A program made the translations under genes and the position numbers. A stretch of 64,000 bases of DNA from Lycium barbarum (taxonomy: Eukaryota; Streptophyta; Magnoliopsida; Solanales; Solanaceae): the NCBI RefSeq assembly GCF_019175385.1, contig NC_083344.1, positions 64,914,782-64,978,781 of the forward strand, given 5' to 3'. Within the stretch, counting starts at the first letter, position 1; every line of letters begins with the position of its first letter. The notes below the pieces were generated by a model. The model was not told where the DNA came from. It made no database searches and saw only the letters and a list, made by a program, of their open reading frames with translations. Below are positions 11,707-24,117 of the stretch, in pieces.

Positions 11707-11718
11707 TGGTATCAGAGC
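11707..11718 (+). promoter_or_regulatory. primer binding site, element C
   Basis: TGGTATCAGAGC, the standard complement to the 3' end of plant initiator tRNA-Met, four bases after the LTR end at 11702. It would prime minus-strand DNA synthesis. Confidence 0.95.
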
Positions 11719-11929
11719 CTAGGTTTAAATACGTTCTAGGATTATTGTCGGTGATTATGGAGCTGTATCTAGTAGAGTTTTCCTTGTGCAGCCTGATCAC
11801 CTACATGACCGAGAAGCTCCCAGGACATTTATATGTGTTTCCTATTCTTCTTGATTCTAGATTGTGCTGTAGAGCTTCAAGACCTTTTAGAATCGTTCTA
11901 ATTCGCTCGTTAATTCGTGTCTTGCAGAA

Positions 11930-13130
11930 ATGGCTCTGATGCGATACAGAAACGGTAACCGAGCACAACCCGTGAGAGCTAATCAAAATCTTGGGGGCGC
12001 GAATGCTGTTAATGGAAATAATGCAGGAAATCAAGCACCACCCCCAGCACCGCTTGCTCCTTCTGTTCCTATTGCGGGTGTGCCTGAGATTGGTACTATG
12101 CAAACTGCTATTCAAATATTGACCGCATTGGTTGCGGCTCAGCAGCAGTGGGGAGGTATGAGACCTCATGGTGGTGACAGACTTACGCAATTCCTCGACT
12201 TGAAGTCACCAGAGTTCTTCGGGTCACGAGAGGTAGATGACCCCCAACATTTTTAGATGAGACCTTCAAGGCATTGAGGGCAATGGATGCCCAGGATTCC
12301 GAAGCTGTGAGTCTTGCTTCTTATCAGTTAAAGGATGTTGCTCATGCATGGTTTGAGATGTGGGAGTCTGAGAGGTGTGACGCTGCTTTAGCTCCGACGT
12401 GGGCTGAATTTGAAGAGGCGTTCATGGAAAGGTTCTTGTCTGATGAGGAAAGATTTGCTATGGCTACGAAGTTTGAAAAGCTAGAGCAGGGTAACAAGTC
12501 GGTTGGTAAATATAATTTGGAGTTCACCCGTCTGTCAAAGTATGCTTTATACATGATTCTGACTGAAAAGCATAAGTTGACTCATTTTGTGAAAGGCTTG
12601 GTACCACGTATCAAGTCTGCATGTGTTGCTGTGGCTATGTCTCCTACTTGTACTTTCTCATCTCTGGTTGGGTTTGCTGAACAACAAGAGAGCTGGAAAA
12701 ATAAAGGGAGGGTGGATCGAGATCAGAACAAAAAGGCCCGTTCGGCGGGTGATTTCAGTGGTAATAACTATAAGGGAGGGCAGAGTAGAGGATATTCTGC
12801 ACCTGCTCAGTCTGGTTCTCATTCCTATGCTAGTGTGCCTTCTGGTAGGCAAGGCCAGAAAAATTATAATAATAGTAAGTTTTCGCAGGGAAGTAGTTGT
12901 CTGCCAGTCTGGGAAAATTGTATCTTTCATTACTGTGGTATTAGGGGGCATCTGAAGAGGGAATGCAGAAAGTGTCTACGCGTGATGGTTGCTATGTCTA
13001 ATCAAAACAATGATTCGCCTGCTTCTGCATCTGCTAAAAATTCACATGCTGGTAATGCTATCAATAATTATCAGAATGCTCGTAATAATGGCAATGGAAA
13101 GAAAGTTACTAATACTTCTGATGGAGGGAC
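11930..13130 (+). pseudogene. element C gag (capsid-nucleocapsid), one frameshift
   Basis: ATG at 11930 follows the PBS by about 210 bp. The retrotransposon gag domain runs from about 12100 to 12690 ([48 protein letters not shown]). The frame breaks at about 12250, apparently by loss of one T in a T run (DPQHF-stop), and is then open from 12274 to 14160. The zinc knuckle reads [14 protein letters not shown]: the first Cys of CxxCx4Hx4C is Phe. Asn- and Gly-rich spacer follows (12990-13130). Role: particle assembly and RNA packaging. Confidence 0.9.
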
Positions 13131-13640
13131 AACTTGGCTTTATGGGCTGACTCGTAGGGAGGCAGCCGAGGCTTCTGACGCTGTGGTTGTAGGTATCCTT
13201 ACCATCTGTTCTCATGATGCTTACTCATTGATTAATCCAGGTTCAAAGTTATCCTATGTGACTCCTTATTTTGCTCTTAATATGGGTATGAAACCCGAAC
13301 CTTTGTTAGAACTGTTTGTTGTTGATACACCTTCTGGTGTTCCTGTTATTACTTCTAGAGTGTATAGAACTTGTGTTGTTGTGATTAAGGGACGTGAGAC
13401 CGTGACTGATTTGTGTGAACTTGAGATGGTGGATTTTGATGTAATTATGGGGATAGACTGGTTGTCTGCGTGTTATGCTAATGTGGATAGTCGTCATAAG
13501 TTAGTTCCTTTCGCCTTTCCCAATGAGCCTGTTATCGTGTGGCAGGGTGAAATCGCTAAGCCAAAGGGTAGATTTATTTCTTATCTTAAGGCTCATAAGA
13601 TGATTACTAAGGGGTGTATTTACCATTTGGTTGCTGTCAA
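13131..13640 (+). pseudogene. element C aspartic protease, catalytic Asp replaced by Asn
   Basis: Open in the same frame as gag. The core reads [18 protein letters not shown] at about 13220-13270, where the family has a DPG or DSG triad. Here the codon is AAT, so the catalytic Asp is Asn. The rest of the fold is recognisable: [27 protein letters not shown] and the closing [12 protein letters not shown]. The enzyme would cut the gag-pol precursor but should be inactive as written. Confidence 0.9.
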
Positions 13641-14558
13641 TGATACAAAAGTCGTAGTACTCGAATTTGCATCTGTTTCCATAGTCAGTGACTACCCCAA
13701 AGTATTTCCCGAAGATCTTCCTGGTATTCCTCCTGATAGAGTTATTGATTTTAGGATTGATGTTATGCCCGACACCCAACCTATTTCTATTCCACCTTAT
13801 CGTATGGCTCAAGCGAAGCTAAGGGAATTAAAGGATCAATTGAAGGACTTGTTAGATAAGGGTTTCATCCGACCAAGTTCCTCAACTTGGGGTGCTACAG
13901 TCTTGTTTGTTAGGATGAAGGATGGTTCCCTTGGAATGTATGTTGACTACCGTCAGCTTAATAAAGTGACTATTAAGAATAAGTATCCCTTGCCTAGGAT
14001 AGATGATTTGTTTGACCAACTTCAGGGTGCTATGATCTTTTCAAAGATTGACTTGAGGTCTAGATATCATCAATTGAAGATAAAGGATGAGGATGTCCCG
14101 AAAACTGCTTTCTGTACTCGTTATGGGCACTTTGAGTTTCAGGTCATGTATATTTCTTGACTAATGCGCCTGTTTCTTTCATAGATTTGATGAACCGTGT
14201 GTTTAAGCCTTATCTAGACCGCTTCATTATTGTGTTTATTAATGACATTTTGGTGTACTCTAAGAATCGTGAGGATCATGCTAATCATTTAAGGATAACT
14301 TTAACAACACTTGAGGAGAACGAGTTGTATGCAAAATTCTCTAAGTGTGAATTCTGGCTTGATTCTGTGGCTTTTATAGGTCATGTGGTGACTGGTGACA
14401 GGATTAAAGTAGACCCTCAGAAAATTTCAGCAGCGAAGGATTGGCCTAGACCCACTAGTGCGACTGAAATTCGTAATTTCTTCAGTTTAACATATTATTA
14501 CCGAAAGTTTGGGGAAGGTTTTTTGTCAATAGCCTCTCCACTGACTAAATTGACATAG
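13641..14558 (+). pseudogene. element C reverse transcriptase, FIDD changed to FIND
   Basis: Starts with [16 protein letters not shown] and [16 protein letters not shown]. The first catalytic Asp is intact in [15 protein letters not shown] (about 14040-14085). A frame break at 14150-14160 ([12 protein letters not shown]) is followed by [14 protein letters not shown] in another frame. The active site reads [11 protein letters not shown]: the first Asp of the F-I-D-D pair is Asn (AAT), while elements A and others keep IDD. The thumb ([16 protein letters not shown]) is present. A TAG at 14556-14558 follows SPLTKLT. The polymerase is inactive by at least two lesions. Confidence 0.92.
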
Positions 14559-15100
14559 AAGGCTGCTAAGTTTCAGTTGTCTGAAGCTTGTGAAAAGAGT
14601 TTCCAAGATCTTAAGAAAAGGTTGACTTCGGCTCCTATTTTGACTTTACCTTCTGGGTCTGGTGGATATGTGGTGTATTGTAATGCTTCTAGTGGTTTGG
14701 GTTGTGTATTGATGCAGAACGGTAAGGTGATTTCTTATGCTTCGCGTCAGTTGAAGAAGCATGAGAAGAATTATCCGACTCATGACTTGGAGTTGGCTGC
14801 TGTGGTATTTGCTTTGAAAATTTGGCGTCATTATCTGTATGGTGAACATTCTAATGTTTTTACTGATCACAAGAGTCTGCAGTATATCTTCAAGCAGGGA
14901 GAGTTGAACCTCGGGCAGAGGGGGTGGTTGGAGTTGTTAAAAGACTATGACTTGAATATTTTGTATCATCCTGGTAAGGATAATGTGGTTGCTGATGCTT
15001 TGAGTAGGAAATCTATGGGCACGTTGGCTTACTTGTGTGCTCATGACATGCCCATGGGGAAGGAGATTCGAAGGCTCGCTAGTCTTGGGGTTAGGCTTAA
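14559..15100 (+). pseudogene. element C RNase H, first catalytic Asp replaced by Asn
   Basis: The order is [78 protein letters not shown] and [11 protein letters not shown]. Elements A and F have CDAS where this copy has CNAS, again GAT to AAT. The Glu (LELAA) and later Asp (FTDH) positions survive. The domain sits in its usual place between RT and integrase. Confidence 0.92.
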
Positions 15101-16400
15101 TGAAACTGAAGATGAAGAGTTTGTGGGAATCACTCCATCACAGTCTGACATTGTGGAAAGGATTAAATCCAAGCAATAAGATGATGAGCTTCTGGCAAAG
15201 CTAAGAGAGGGAGTGGAAAGGGGTGAGTACACTTCATTTACTATTGGGACTGGCGCTACGGTTGTAGGGACGCTTGTGTGTTCCTGATGTTGATGGCCTT
15301 CGACAAGAATTGATGATGGAAGCTCATAGTTCCAAGTATTCGGTGCATCCGGGATCCACCAAAATGTATAAGGATTTGAAACAACACTACTGGTGGAAGA
15401 GCATGAAGGTTGATATTTCTAACTTTGTGGCTAAGTGTTTGAACTGTCAACAGGTGAAGGCTGAACATCAAAGGCCTGGAGGCCTGGCTCAGAATATTGG
15501 GATTCCGCAGTGGAACTGGGAGGAGATCAACATGGATTTCGTTATGGGTTTACCCCACACTAAGACCATTCGATTTGGGTGATAATGGATAGACTCACGA
15601 AGTCTGCCAACTTTCTCCCTGTGAAGACGTTGTATGTCGCGGCGCAATACGCCAAGCTATATCTAAAGGAGATAGTTAGATTGCATGGGATTCCGACATC
15701 CATCATATCAGATAGAGATACGTAATTCACTGCTCGTTTTTGGACATCCTTTCAGGAAGGTTTGGGAACTAGAGTGAAATTGAGCACTGCCTTTCATCCT
15801 CAAACTGACGGGCAGGCAGAGAGAACTATTCAAATGTTGGAAGATATGCTGAGAGCCTGTGTTACAGATTTTGGAGGAAATTGGGATGAACATTTACCTC
15901 TTGTGGAATTCGCGTACAACAACAGTAACCAAGCAAGTATTCAGATGGCTCCTTACGAGACTCTTTATGGGAGGCGTTGTCGGTCTCTAATTGGTTGGTT
16001 TGAACCAATTAAAGTAGAAATTTTGGGTCCTAACTCAGTTCATGAAGCAATTGAGAAGGTTAATCTTATTGTGCAACGACTTAAGACAGCTCAGAGTAGA
16101 CAGAAGTGTTATACAGATATGAGGTAGCGTGAGCTAGAGTTTTCTATTGGGGACAAGGTGTTCTTAAAAGTGTTTCCAATAAAGGGAGTAATGCGGTTTG
16201 GTAGAAAGGGGAAGCTTAGTCCTCGTTTGATTGGCCCTTATGAGATTGTTAGGAAAGTTGGGATGGTGGATTATGAGTTGAAGTTACCATCTGATATGGC
16301 CATGGTGCATCCTGTGTTTCACATTTCGATGTTGAGATTGTACAAACCTGATCCTTCCCATGTGTTTCACCATGAAGATATTGAAATTGATGAAGCTCTG
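15101..16400 (+). pseudogene. element C integrase
   Basis: The zinc finger is complete (EAHSSKYSVHPG with two His, KCLNCQQVK with two Cys). Core residues are kept: INMDFVMGLP, SIISDRDT and DGQAERTIQM. Lesions: TAA at 15177-15179 (SKQ-stop-DDELL), a frame break near 15255-15273, a small deletion at about 15578 (TIRFG-stop), TAA at 15723-15725 just after SDRDT, and TAG at about 16125. The C-terminal SH3-like GPY/F region is present (LIGPYEIVRKVG). The product would insert element cDNA. Confidence 0.9.
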
Positions 16401-16580
16401 TCTTATGAAGAAGAACCAGTTAAGATTTTAGATCGTCAAGTTAGATGGTTGAGAACAAAGGATACCAAGTCGGTCAAAGTGTTGTGGCGAAACCATAATA
16501 CTGAGAAAGCTACTTGGGAAGCAGAGGAGGACATGAAGAAAAGATATCCTCACTTGTTCCCTATGGAAGGTATGAGCTAG
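16401..16580 (+). pseudogene. element C chromodomain at integrase C-terminus
   Basis: YEEEPVKILDRQVRWLRTK, then VKVLWRNHNTEKATWEAE and KKRYPHLF, the strand-strand-helix order of a chromodomain. It ends the open frame 16158-16580. In chromoviruses this domain targets integration to marked heterochromatin, which fits the nested surroundings. No lesion is seen in the domain itself. Confidence 0.9.
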
Positions 16581-16680
16581 CGTTTTAATTATCGTTAGAT
16601 GAATAATGTGTGTTGTTTGAAGCAACTTGTGGTTTAGTGAATGCCCTCTAAGCTTGATTGTCATTCGAGGACGAATGATC

Positions 16681-16692
16681 TTAAGAGGGGGA
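16681..16692 (+). promoter_or_regulatory. polypurine tract, element C
   Basis: TTAAGAGGGGGA directly before the 3' LTR start TGTAACATCCCG at 16696, preceded by ATTCGAGGACGAATGA, a block usual at this spot in chromodomain elements. It would prime plus-strand DNA. Confidence 0.85.
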
Positions 16693-16695
16693 TAA

Positions 16696-16748
16696 TGTAA
16701 CATCCCGTAAATTCGTATGGAATATAAAAGCGTTCTATGAGTCATTTT
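16696..16748 (+). repeat. element C 3' LTR, piece 1
   Basis: LTR start TGTAACATCCCGTAAATTCG to the target site ATTTT (16744-16748), where solo LTR B2 entered. It continues at 20452. Confidence 0.9.
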
Positions 16749-17526
16749 TGTCATGACCCAACCCCGTAGGCCGTGACTGGTGCCCGACCTGGACACCCGT
16801 ATACATAATCTTTAGCTATATGTTCATTTCACAACAAAGTCAATATGGATCTTATAACGACCAAACCATGGTCTCGGAACTGTCACATAAATATACATAT
16901 AAATGCAAGCCGACAAGGCTGCTACCACAACATGATAATATCTGTAAGTCGGCGAGGCTGCTACCATGAAAGAATAAGCATACTGATAACACACACAACT
17001 GATCACGTTTGAATACGACCCACACACATGTCCACAAACCTCTAAGAGTTCCAACAGTAAAATATGACGGGACAGGGCCCCGTTGTACCCTTAGTCAACA
17101 TATGCATATATTTAGATCAAAAAGGATCTATACCAAAGTCTGGGCTCCGGAACAACGGAACTCTCCAAGATAGAAGAAGGGAAATCTTAAGCTGGCGGCT
17201 CACCAAAGCGAGTATCTGCACCTGCGGGCATGAAACGCAGCCCCCCGAAGAAAGGGGGTCAGTACGGAATATGTACTGAGCATGTAAAGCATGAAACACA
17301 GTAAACAGGATCATATTTGAAATGAGGAGTACAGAACACGAGTACAATATCCAGAATACCAAGATGCTTGCTTTTGAAACATAAATCGTGCATGTCTGTA
17401 TCATATATCATACTCAACCCGTTTTGAGACGTAGTAACATAATTAGATAACCATCTTGTACGTATGTATATAGAACATGTCCCGGCCCTATAGTGAGGGA
17501 CTCGGTAAATAAAATCATATCATCAT

Positions 17527-17561
<35 letters not shown>

Positions 17562-20446
17562 CGTGTCCCGGCCCTCTAGTGAGGGGCTCGGTGGATAAAG
17601 TCACCATATGCCATCTTGGCTGCCATCACCGTATCATCATATCATCATATCATCATGTCATCATATCATCTTATACATATACATATAACGTGTCCCGGCC
17701 CTCTAGTGAGGGACTCGGTGAACAATGTAGTGAAGCTGTGCACGAAAACATACCCGGCCCGGGTCTCGGTGAAAGATATATTGAGGTATGCACGAGCAGA
17801 GTAGTGAGAAACTATATGCAATTCAAAACGTTTTTAAGGACTCATTAGAATAGTCAACACGAACCATCGTTCGCAAATTCAATAATAGTCATATCATTTA
17901 CCTTTCGGATGTCCCTGCGGATTATATCAAAATGGAACTTTGAAATCATATGTACATATCAAATGTAAGTTATGAGAATCAAGATCATTTTCCATCCTAG
18001 TGGCTCTAGGAATAGGAATTCCTTTGGAATAATAGATATATCGTATATTCATTTCACAACGATCATGCCAAAAAGAAAGAAGGGTTAGCTTCACATACCT
18101 TTAACACTTATTCGCCACACAATATGTATACGCTACCCAATAATATCTCAACCTATATTAAGACGCCAACAACTACTATTAAGCTACGGGGAGATTCAAA
18201 ACGTATTCTAACGTTAGTAACTCCTTTCTAGATATTTAGACGACGTTTTCTCTTGTATCCACACCAACTACATACAACCAATCCAACATCAATAATGATA
18301 TGTTCAATACCAATCCGGACAGCCCACACAACATTCCAAACAGCCCACATTCACAACATTTAATAACGATTCACATACGGCTACTACATTCGCAAGTTAT
18401 TTCCAATAGTTCGTAGCCTTAACGTTTGCATGTAACAACTTTATAACAGCCCATCCAACATACAACACAATGCATAATCTTAATTATCATTACTCTTCCA
18501 AGCTCAATAAGAATAACAACAACGTGTCAAAACAGCCCGTACCTTACAACACTAAATAATAGTGTACATGCGATTATGACACATCCAATTTATTCTTGTT
18601 AGTCTATAGTCATAATATTTCGTCGAAACGATTCTATAACAGCCCAACCATTATGACAACATGATGTATACTCTTAAATATAATTATTTTTTTCCAACTT
18701 AATGAATACAACACGTCCAAAACAGTCCCTAACCAACAACACGTCCAAAACAGTCCCTAACCGACAACATAACAATGTTCGGAATTCTTGCAAACGTTTA
18801 CGAACATACTAAGCAAACCACATATGATTCTTACACATTATTTCATGTCTTCTTTTCATATAATTTCAGTAAGTTATGACCAGCAATCACATGACAACTA
18901 CATCATCAATTCATACGCAACTAAGCTACGTTATTATCACTATAATCCTTACAACAACTCACAAACGACTTTAGTTCCAACTCCAACCATTAACACCTTC
19001 ATTTCCATCATAAAATTCATGACAACAACAATCAAAATATCAAGTAAAATCAGTTCATTATCTTCCACACAAAACAGTCCCTACACGGTTTCAACATGCT
19101 TCAACATCACACACAAGATTTCATGGATTCAATTTATATTCATACTAACACAACTTCACCTTTAACCTTCCAATTATTTTCATTCTTTTTACCATGAAAT
19201 CTATGATAGCATCATCCATAATTACTAAATAAAATCAGTCCACCATGGCCACTAAAACAGTCCCTACGGCCACATTAACATTCCAACACCAACATTCATG
19301 ATCTTATGCATGCAATTCATGTTCATCAAGTTACAACCATACTTCAACATCAACATATATAAGTTCATGTCTACTATCATGTTCCAACATCAACACACAT
19401 CATTTCATGCATGAAACTTATATTCACACATCTACATCACCCTTAACACTTGTAAAAGAAAGTTAGATCTTACCTTGACAATCCGACTTCTCAACTTGGC
19501 TAGAGTTTGTGAATTGAAATGATAATGGTTCTTGTTGCTCCAATGACTATCTTCACGTTTCTAGGGACCCTCTAAAGGGTTGAAATGCTTGAAGAAATAT
19601 TTTTTTGATCAACACACAAAGAGCTCAAAATTCAGCCCCTTGGCCGAGAGCTTTTCTCTCCTTCTCTAGTCTTTCTATTTTTGTGTTGTGAAGTTGAAAT
19701 GAGAAGATGAGCTCTCTTAGTCATCCATTTGATTAAACTAATATGACTACAAGTTGGACACAACACATGCTCCACTCATGACATTGACCACTCAATTAAC
19801 TTTACACTAAAATTCAATTCTTTTTCTCTATACTTTCGGCCAACCTCACTTCTTTGTATCCTTTCTTCTTCTTTCCATTTAATTGTTTACAAGACAATTG
19901 AATGTGTAGTGGATGATTCATACACTAACCTTTTCCATTGCAATCATACAAAGATGAATGGTCAATATTTAAATGTGCAATGACTCATCCAACTTGTATA
20001 CCTTCATAAAATAATGCATGCCTTCATAAAATAATGGATACTTTCAATATTCAAATGCATGCCTCAACTTTTTCTCCTCTTATTTTCAGCCATCTTGGCT
20101 GAATTTCACATCCCTTTTTATTTCCATTTGGTTGTCCATAATATAATGAAAGTGTAGTGGATGAATCAACATTAAATGCATATTTGTATGTCTTCCATAA
20201 TAGCCTTGTTTTAGATGACTTTGAGTCATCTTTTGGACATGGCATGTTAATGTTCATATTGGCTCATTGTTGCCACTAATTTTTACTTAACACCACAATT
20301 AAGTAGTTCCTAATTTCCAACAACATTCTTATACTAAGAAAAATTTATAACCGATTAGTTCTAGTTTAGAAATTAAAAATCCGAGGTTTCTATCTCACGT
20401 CAATTCCTTCGCGAATAACTCGACGTATAAAATACGGGGTCTAACA
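16749..20446 (-). mobile_element. solo LTR B2 (3,698 bp), minus orientation, TSD ATTTT
   Basis: On the + strand it begins TGTCATGACCCAACCCC and ends GGGGTCTAACA; ATTTT stands on both sides (16744-16748, 20447-20451). In its own sense it starts TGTTAGACCCCG. It has no PBS, PPT or coding capacity. It shares its end and the hairpin module (17220-17293) with B1 and B3 but is longer and differs in U3, so it is a related subfamily. Many AACAGCCC and AACAGTCCCTA repeats are scattered at 18320-19270. The 125-aa open stretch near 18800 is low-complexity and not a gene. Confidence 0.95.
17475..17771 (-). repeat. GTCCCGGCCCTCTAGTGAGG array with AT microsatellite
   Basis: Units start near 17475, 17561, 17688 and (decayed) 17748, each with TGTCCCGGCC and GGGACTCGGT or close forms. 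Between units are an (AT)n run (about 17531-17560) and ATC-rich trinucleotide runs (17630-17670). It sits next to the hairpin module, as do the short arrays in the other LTR families. Confidence 0.85.
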
Positions 20447-20451
20447 ATTTT

Positions 20452-22085
20452 GAACCTTATAAGTTAGGTTATGTTCACAATTCGGGACTTAGAAATCAAA
20501 TCGGGGAGTGTTGGGATGAAAATCCCATTTCAACAGTAATCGCGGGATTTTACGACAAAAGTATAGCCCATACTTCAAAACACGGCCCGTACTCTATGGA
20601 GGTCCTTTGATCTGCAACATCTAAACTTTCTAGAAATTTTAGGAAAGTATGGCATAGAAGTACGGCCCGTACTTCAAAAGACGGGACGTCCTTTCTGCCC
20701 GTCCTTTCCTCGTGTCTCAACAATTGTTCACTGTAAAATTCTTGGAAGTACGGCCTGAAAGAACGGCCCGTACTTAGAAGTACGTCCCGTCCTTTTTGGA
20801 CGTACTTCTCCCGCGTTGACCAGAAACTATAAAAGCGTGGGTTCAGTTAATTTATCACTTTTCAACTGTTCAAAAACCCTAAGTACGAAAATTACTTCTC
20901 AAAACCTCCAAATTTAAGGGAGTAACTGCATAATCTAATTCAAGAGAATTCAAGCTGGGGTTTGGGTGATTCTCCTCTAGGAAAGTAATTTGTTGAACTG
21001 TGAATAACGTAATTAAGGTATGTCTCTTTCAAAAATCGTTTTTGACTATAAAGGTGATTTGTATGTCTCTTTAAAGATAAAATCCTTTTTGAATATAAAG
21101 GTAATTTGTATGTGTCTCTTTTAAAAACCTCATCATGGATATATGTTTTCTTCTCAATGGTTATTTATTGAATAAAGAGGTGAATTTCTCATGCAAAACC
21201 CTAATTCCTTGCTTTGATTATGGTTGGTGTGCGTGAGGGGACAAGCCTACATTAAACCTTGATTGTCTTATCCTCTATATACGTATATGAATCATAATTG
21301 TTTTTACTCTATAAGAGATAATCAATAATGATGGCTAAGGATTGGTATTAGTGTTTTCATGATGAATCATGACATTGAAATCTTGGTTAAAAAAGTGTAA
21401 ACGTTTTCAAGACATTCATTGAAATGATTTATCTTTACGATATATCATAATGAACTTCAATGTTAATTGATGGTGTGACATACCTTGAGACAAATTGTGA
21501 ATCGGCTTCTATGCTATGAACTTTGTTGTTGTCTTTGGCCTAGCTACTCTGGAGGAAGGGTAGCCACTATGGATCCTAGTGTGGGAATTTCCTAGCCATT
21601 CAGGACGAAGAGTGGCCACTATCGGGTTCGCTACCCGGAGTGTGGTTAATGCTGAGCTATTCGGGAGGAAGGATAGCCACCGAGAATTCCATATTCTAGT
21701 GTGGTGCACTGTGACAAGGGAACCTCTACAGTCACCCCTTCGATGTGCTTGATTCTTGGGCCTGTATTGGCATGTGTGATATTCTTATTTTCTCATGGTT
21801 TGTTGTCGTTAATTATGATCGGTTGAAAGGCATATTTGAAGTTGTACCTGACAAGAGGCCTTATAATCAGTTTTGATAATGCTTATTGAGATACACAAAC
21901 AGAATAACTGTTCTTACATTAGTTTCACATGATCTTCAAGACTGATTTCTTCATGTATTATGTACTCGATCTTCTTATTACTGATTGTCCCTGAGGCACT
22001 CACTGAGTACGAAGTACTCAGGCATACCATTGTTGTTTTTGATGGTATGTTAAGTAACGGAAAAGAGTAGGTTTTTGATACTCCA
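20452..22085 (+). repeat. element C 3' LTR, piece 2
   Basis: Continues from 16748 after B2. It holds U3 with a palindrome cluster and TATA box (20561-20834), the part matching the 5' LTR (from 21133), three units of about 55 bp (21537-21705) and the hairpin CTGAGTACGAAGTACTCAG at 22003-22021. It stops at CTCCA (22081-22085), the target site of element D, and continues at 31669. Confidence 0.92.
20561..20834 (+). promoter_or_regulatory. element C U3 promoter: palindrome cluster and TATA box
   Basis: Inverted-repeat boxes built on AAGTACGG-C-CCGTACTT occur at 20561-20576 (degenerate), 20582-20593, 20658-20674 (perfect 8-bp arms), 20745-20755, 20763-20775, 20776-20792 and 20798-20809, then TATAAAAG at 20828. 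The spacing and position fit a set of activator sites for a dimeric factor ahead of a core promoter. The factor is unknown. The 5' LTR of C has lost this whole region. Confidence 0.7.
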
Positions 22086-22659
22086 TGTCACGACCCAACT
22101 AGAGGGCCATGACGGGCACTCGGAGCTAACACGCCGAGCACCTCTAAACATACATCTTATACTCATTTCTGGGTGGACCATAAAGATAGCTCATGCATAT
22201 CATAATCTGTAATAACATATATCGCAATATAACCGCACATCTCTGTAGCATCTTCGACAATTATGCCCATAATTACCCGCCATCAAGGCTACTAAAATGT
22301 TACACAACGATATGAACCGGTAGGAACATGAAACATCTAACTGTACATATATGTCTATGAGCCTCTACATAGAATACAAGTAACCATAAAGACCAATACC
22401 CATAGGCTACAGCTTTGAAGTAAGTGGAGTGCTCTTGAAAATCCACTGATAGATCCCCTACGGGTCAGATCCGTCTACCTGTGAACCTGTGGGCATGAAC
22501 GCATCGTCCACAAGAAAGGACGCCAATACGAGCAATGTAATGAGTATGTAAGGCATGAATAGTAACATAGTAATAGATATCGAACATGGAAAATAATGTA
22601 ATAAACTTATAAAAATAAAGTAATGTATAACGTAGCGTCCGGCTGTTAAGGCGCGGTAG

Positions 22660-22834
22660 TACACACACACACACACACATACACACACACATATATATAT
22701 GTAGCGTCTTATATGTTGTTATCTTACCCGACCATATAGGCTCGGCCTTATCTTACCAGGTCATGTAGGCTCGGTGTTATCTTACTCGGTCATATAGGCT
22801 CAATACTATCTTACTCGGCCACATAAGCTCGATA
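22660..22834 (-). repeat. CA/TA microsatellite and four 29-bp units
   Basis: (AC)n passes into (AT)n at 22660-22700. Four units of about 29 bp follow from 22718, each GTTATCTTAC(C/T)CGG(C/T)CATATAGGCTCG. The other LTR of the same element has a pure TA run and six units (29560-29816), so both arrays changed after insertion or during reverse transcription. Confidence 0.9.
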
Positions 22835-24117
22835 TTATCCCCAGCTGATCAGGTGGCCATGCGTCTATAACGCCTCGCCCTTTTTCCCATATTCACCATA
22901 TACATATAAATATATCATATTCATATATCATATAAGCAGCATGCATGAGAGCCCAAAGAAAACTATGCCTCTATCGGAGTGACGTAAGGTTGGTAACCTC
23001 CGATTATATTATGGAATAATCATCATCACTTTGTCTCACCTTGAAGGAACAATTATTATAAGGTGAGACTACCAATGAAGAATAACATCTGGAGAAAACA
23101 TAGAATAAGATCATAAATCTCATAAGGCGTCAATTCATATACTTTGGAATCTTTAAAAATGGTAATCATCCATGAATAAAATTGAGAAATCAAGAAATAG
23201 CTCAACACTCTTATATCGTCGTTGAAATCGTAAACTTGGAACCTTTGAACACAGAATTGTCATCATCATAGAAAAATAGTCTCATCTTTGACATCATCAT
23301 TATCATTGTGAAAAAAGGTTCATTATTGTTATCATAAGAGCTTATGGAGCCACAAATCTGTGATTTGGAAAATACGAACATCTTGGAAAAGATTTATGAA
23401 TTATTAGGAAAGGAATTATGCCTTGGAGTCATAAACATCTAGCTTTTGAATATAAGGGAGATATGGAAATATTTATGAAATCATAACATAGGAATCATGC
23501 CTTTGAAAGAAAGGGACGAGCCCTAACATACCTGTTCAACCTCCTATTATTTATGCTTATCCGCCGGAGCTCGTAAATATACATTAAAGAGGATTCGCAT
23601 AATTGTTAGACTCATTGTTATATACTTATGCTAGGCTTTCATATTTACCCATTCTATATCTTGCTGAAAATTAGGCAGCATCTCCCCTGTTTATATGCCT
23701 AGCCCAAAATTATAATTCAGCAACCAACAATAACCACAACGATACCAATATCCACTACAATACCATTACTGCAAAAATACTCCATAAATTATTCCATATG
23801 ACATTTATCCCATATTTCCGCCAACACGGCTATTTAACACGTCTATCTCCGTAAATAAATCAAGATTAATATTAATAATAAGAGATTCATACCTTTCTTC
23901 CGGTAATATTGCTATATCTCCACTTTTTCCAACCTTGAGCTGAGCAAAACTCGTCGCTATACGATTCTACAACCGCATTTGTACGCTGTCTGGGCCGGAA
24001 TTTGGGAAATTCTACTTGATCCGCGTTAAAATTTGATAAGTGAAGGTTGGGGGAAGTTTCTGGAAATCTTGAGAAGCTTTGGGTGCGTTTTGGAAGAGGA
24101 AAGAAGGGGGTGACCCC

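Noticed and set aside
12274..14160. 628-residue open frame as a host gene
   Set aside because: Motifs are gag, protease and RT of a chromodomain retrotransposon, placed between a PBS and a PPT.
18788..19165. 125-residue Thr/Asn/His-rich protein
   Set aside because: Low-complexity sequence within solo LTR B2; no family features.
16749..20446. B2 as part of the element C 3' LTR
   Set aside because: It is bounded by ATTTT duplications, is in opposite orientation, and its removal restores LTR continuity.
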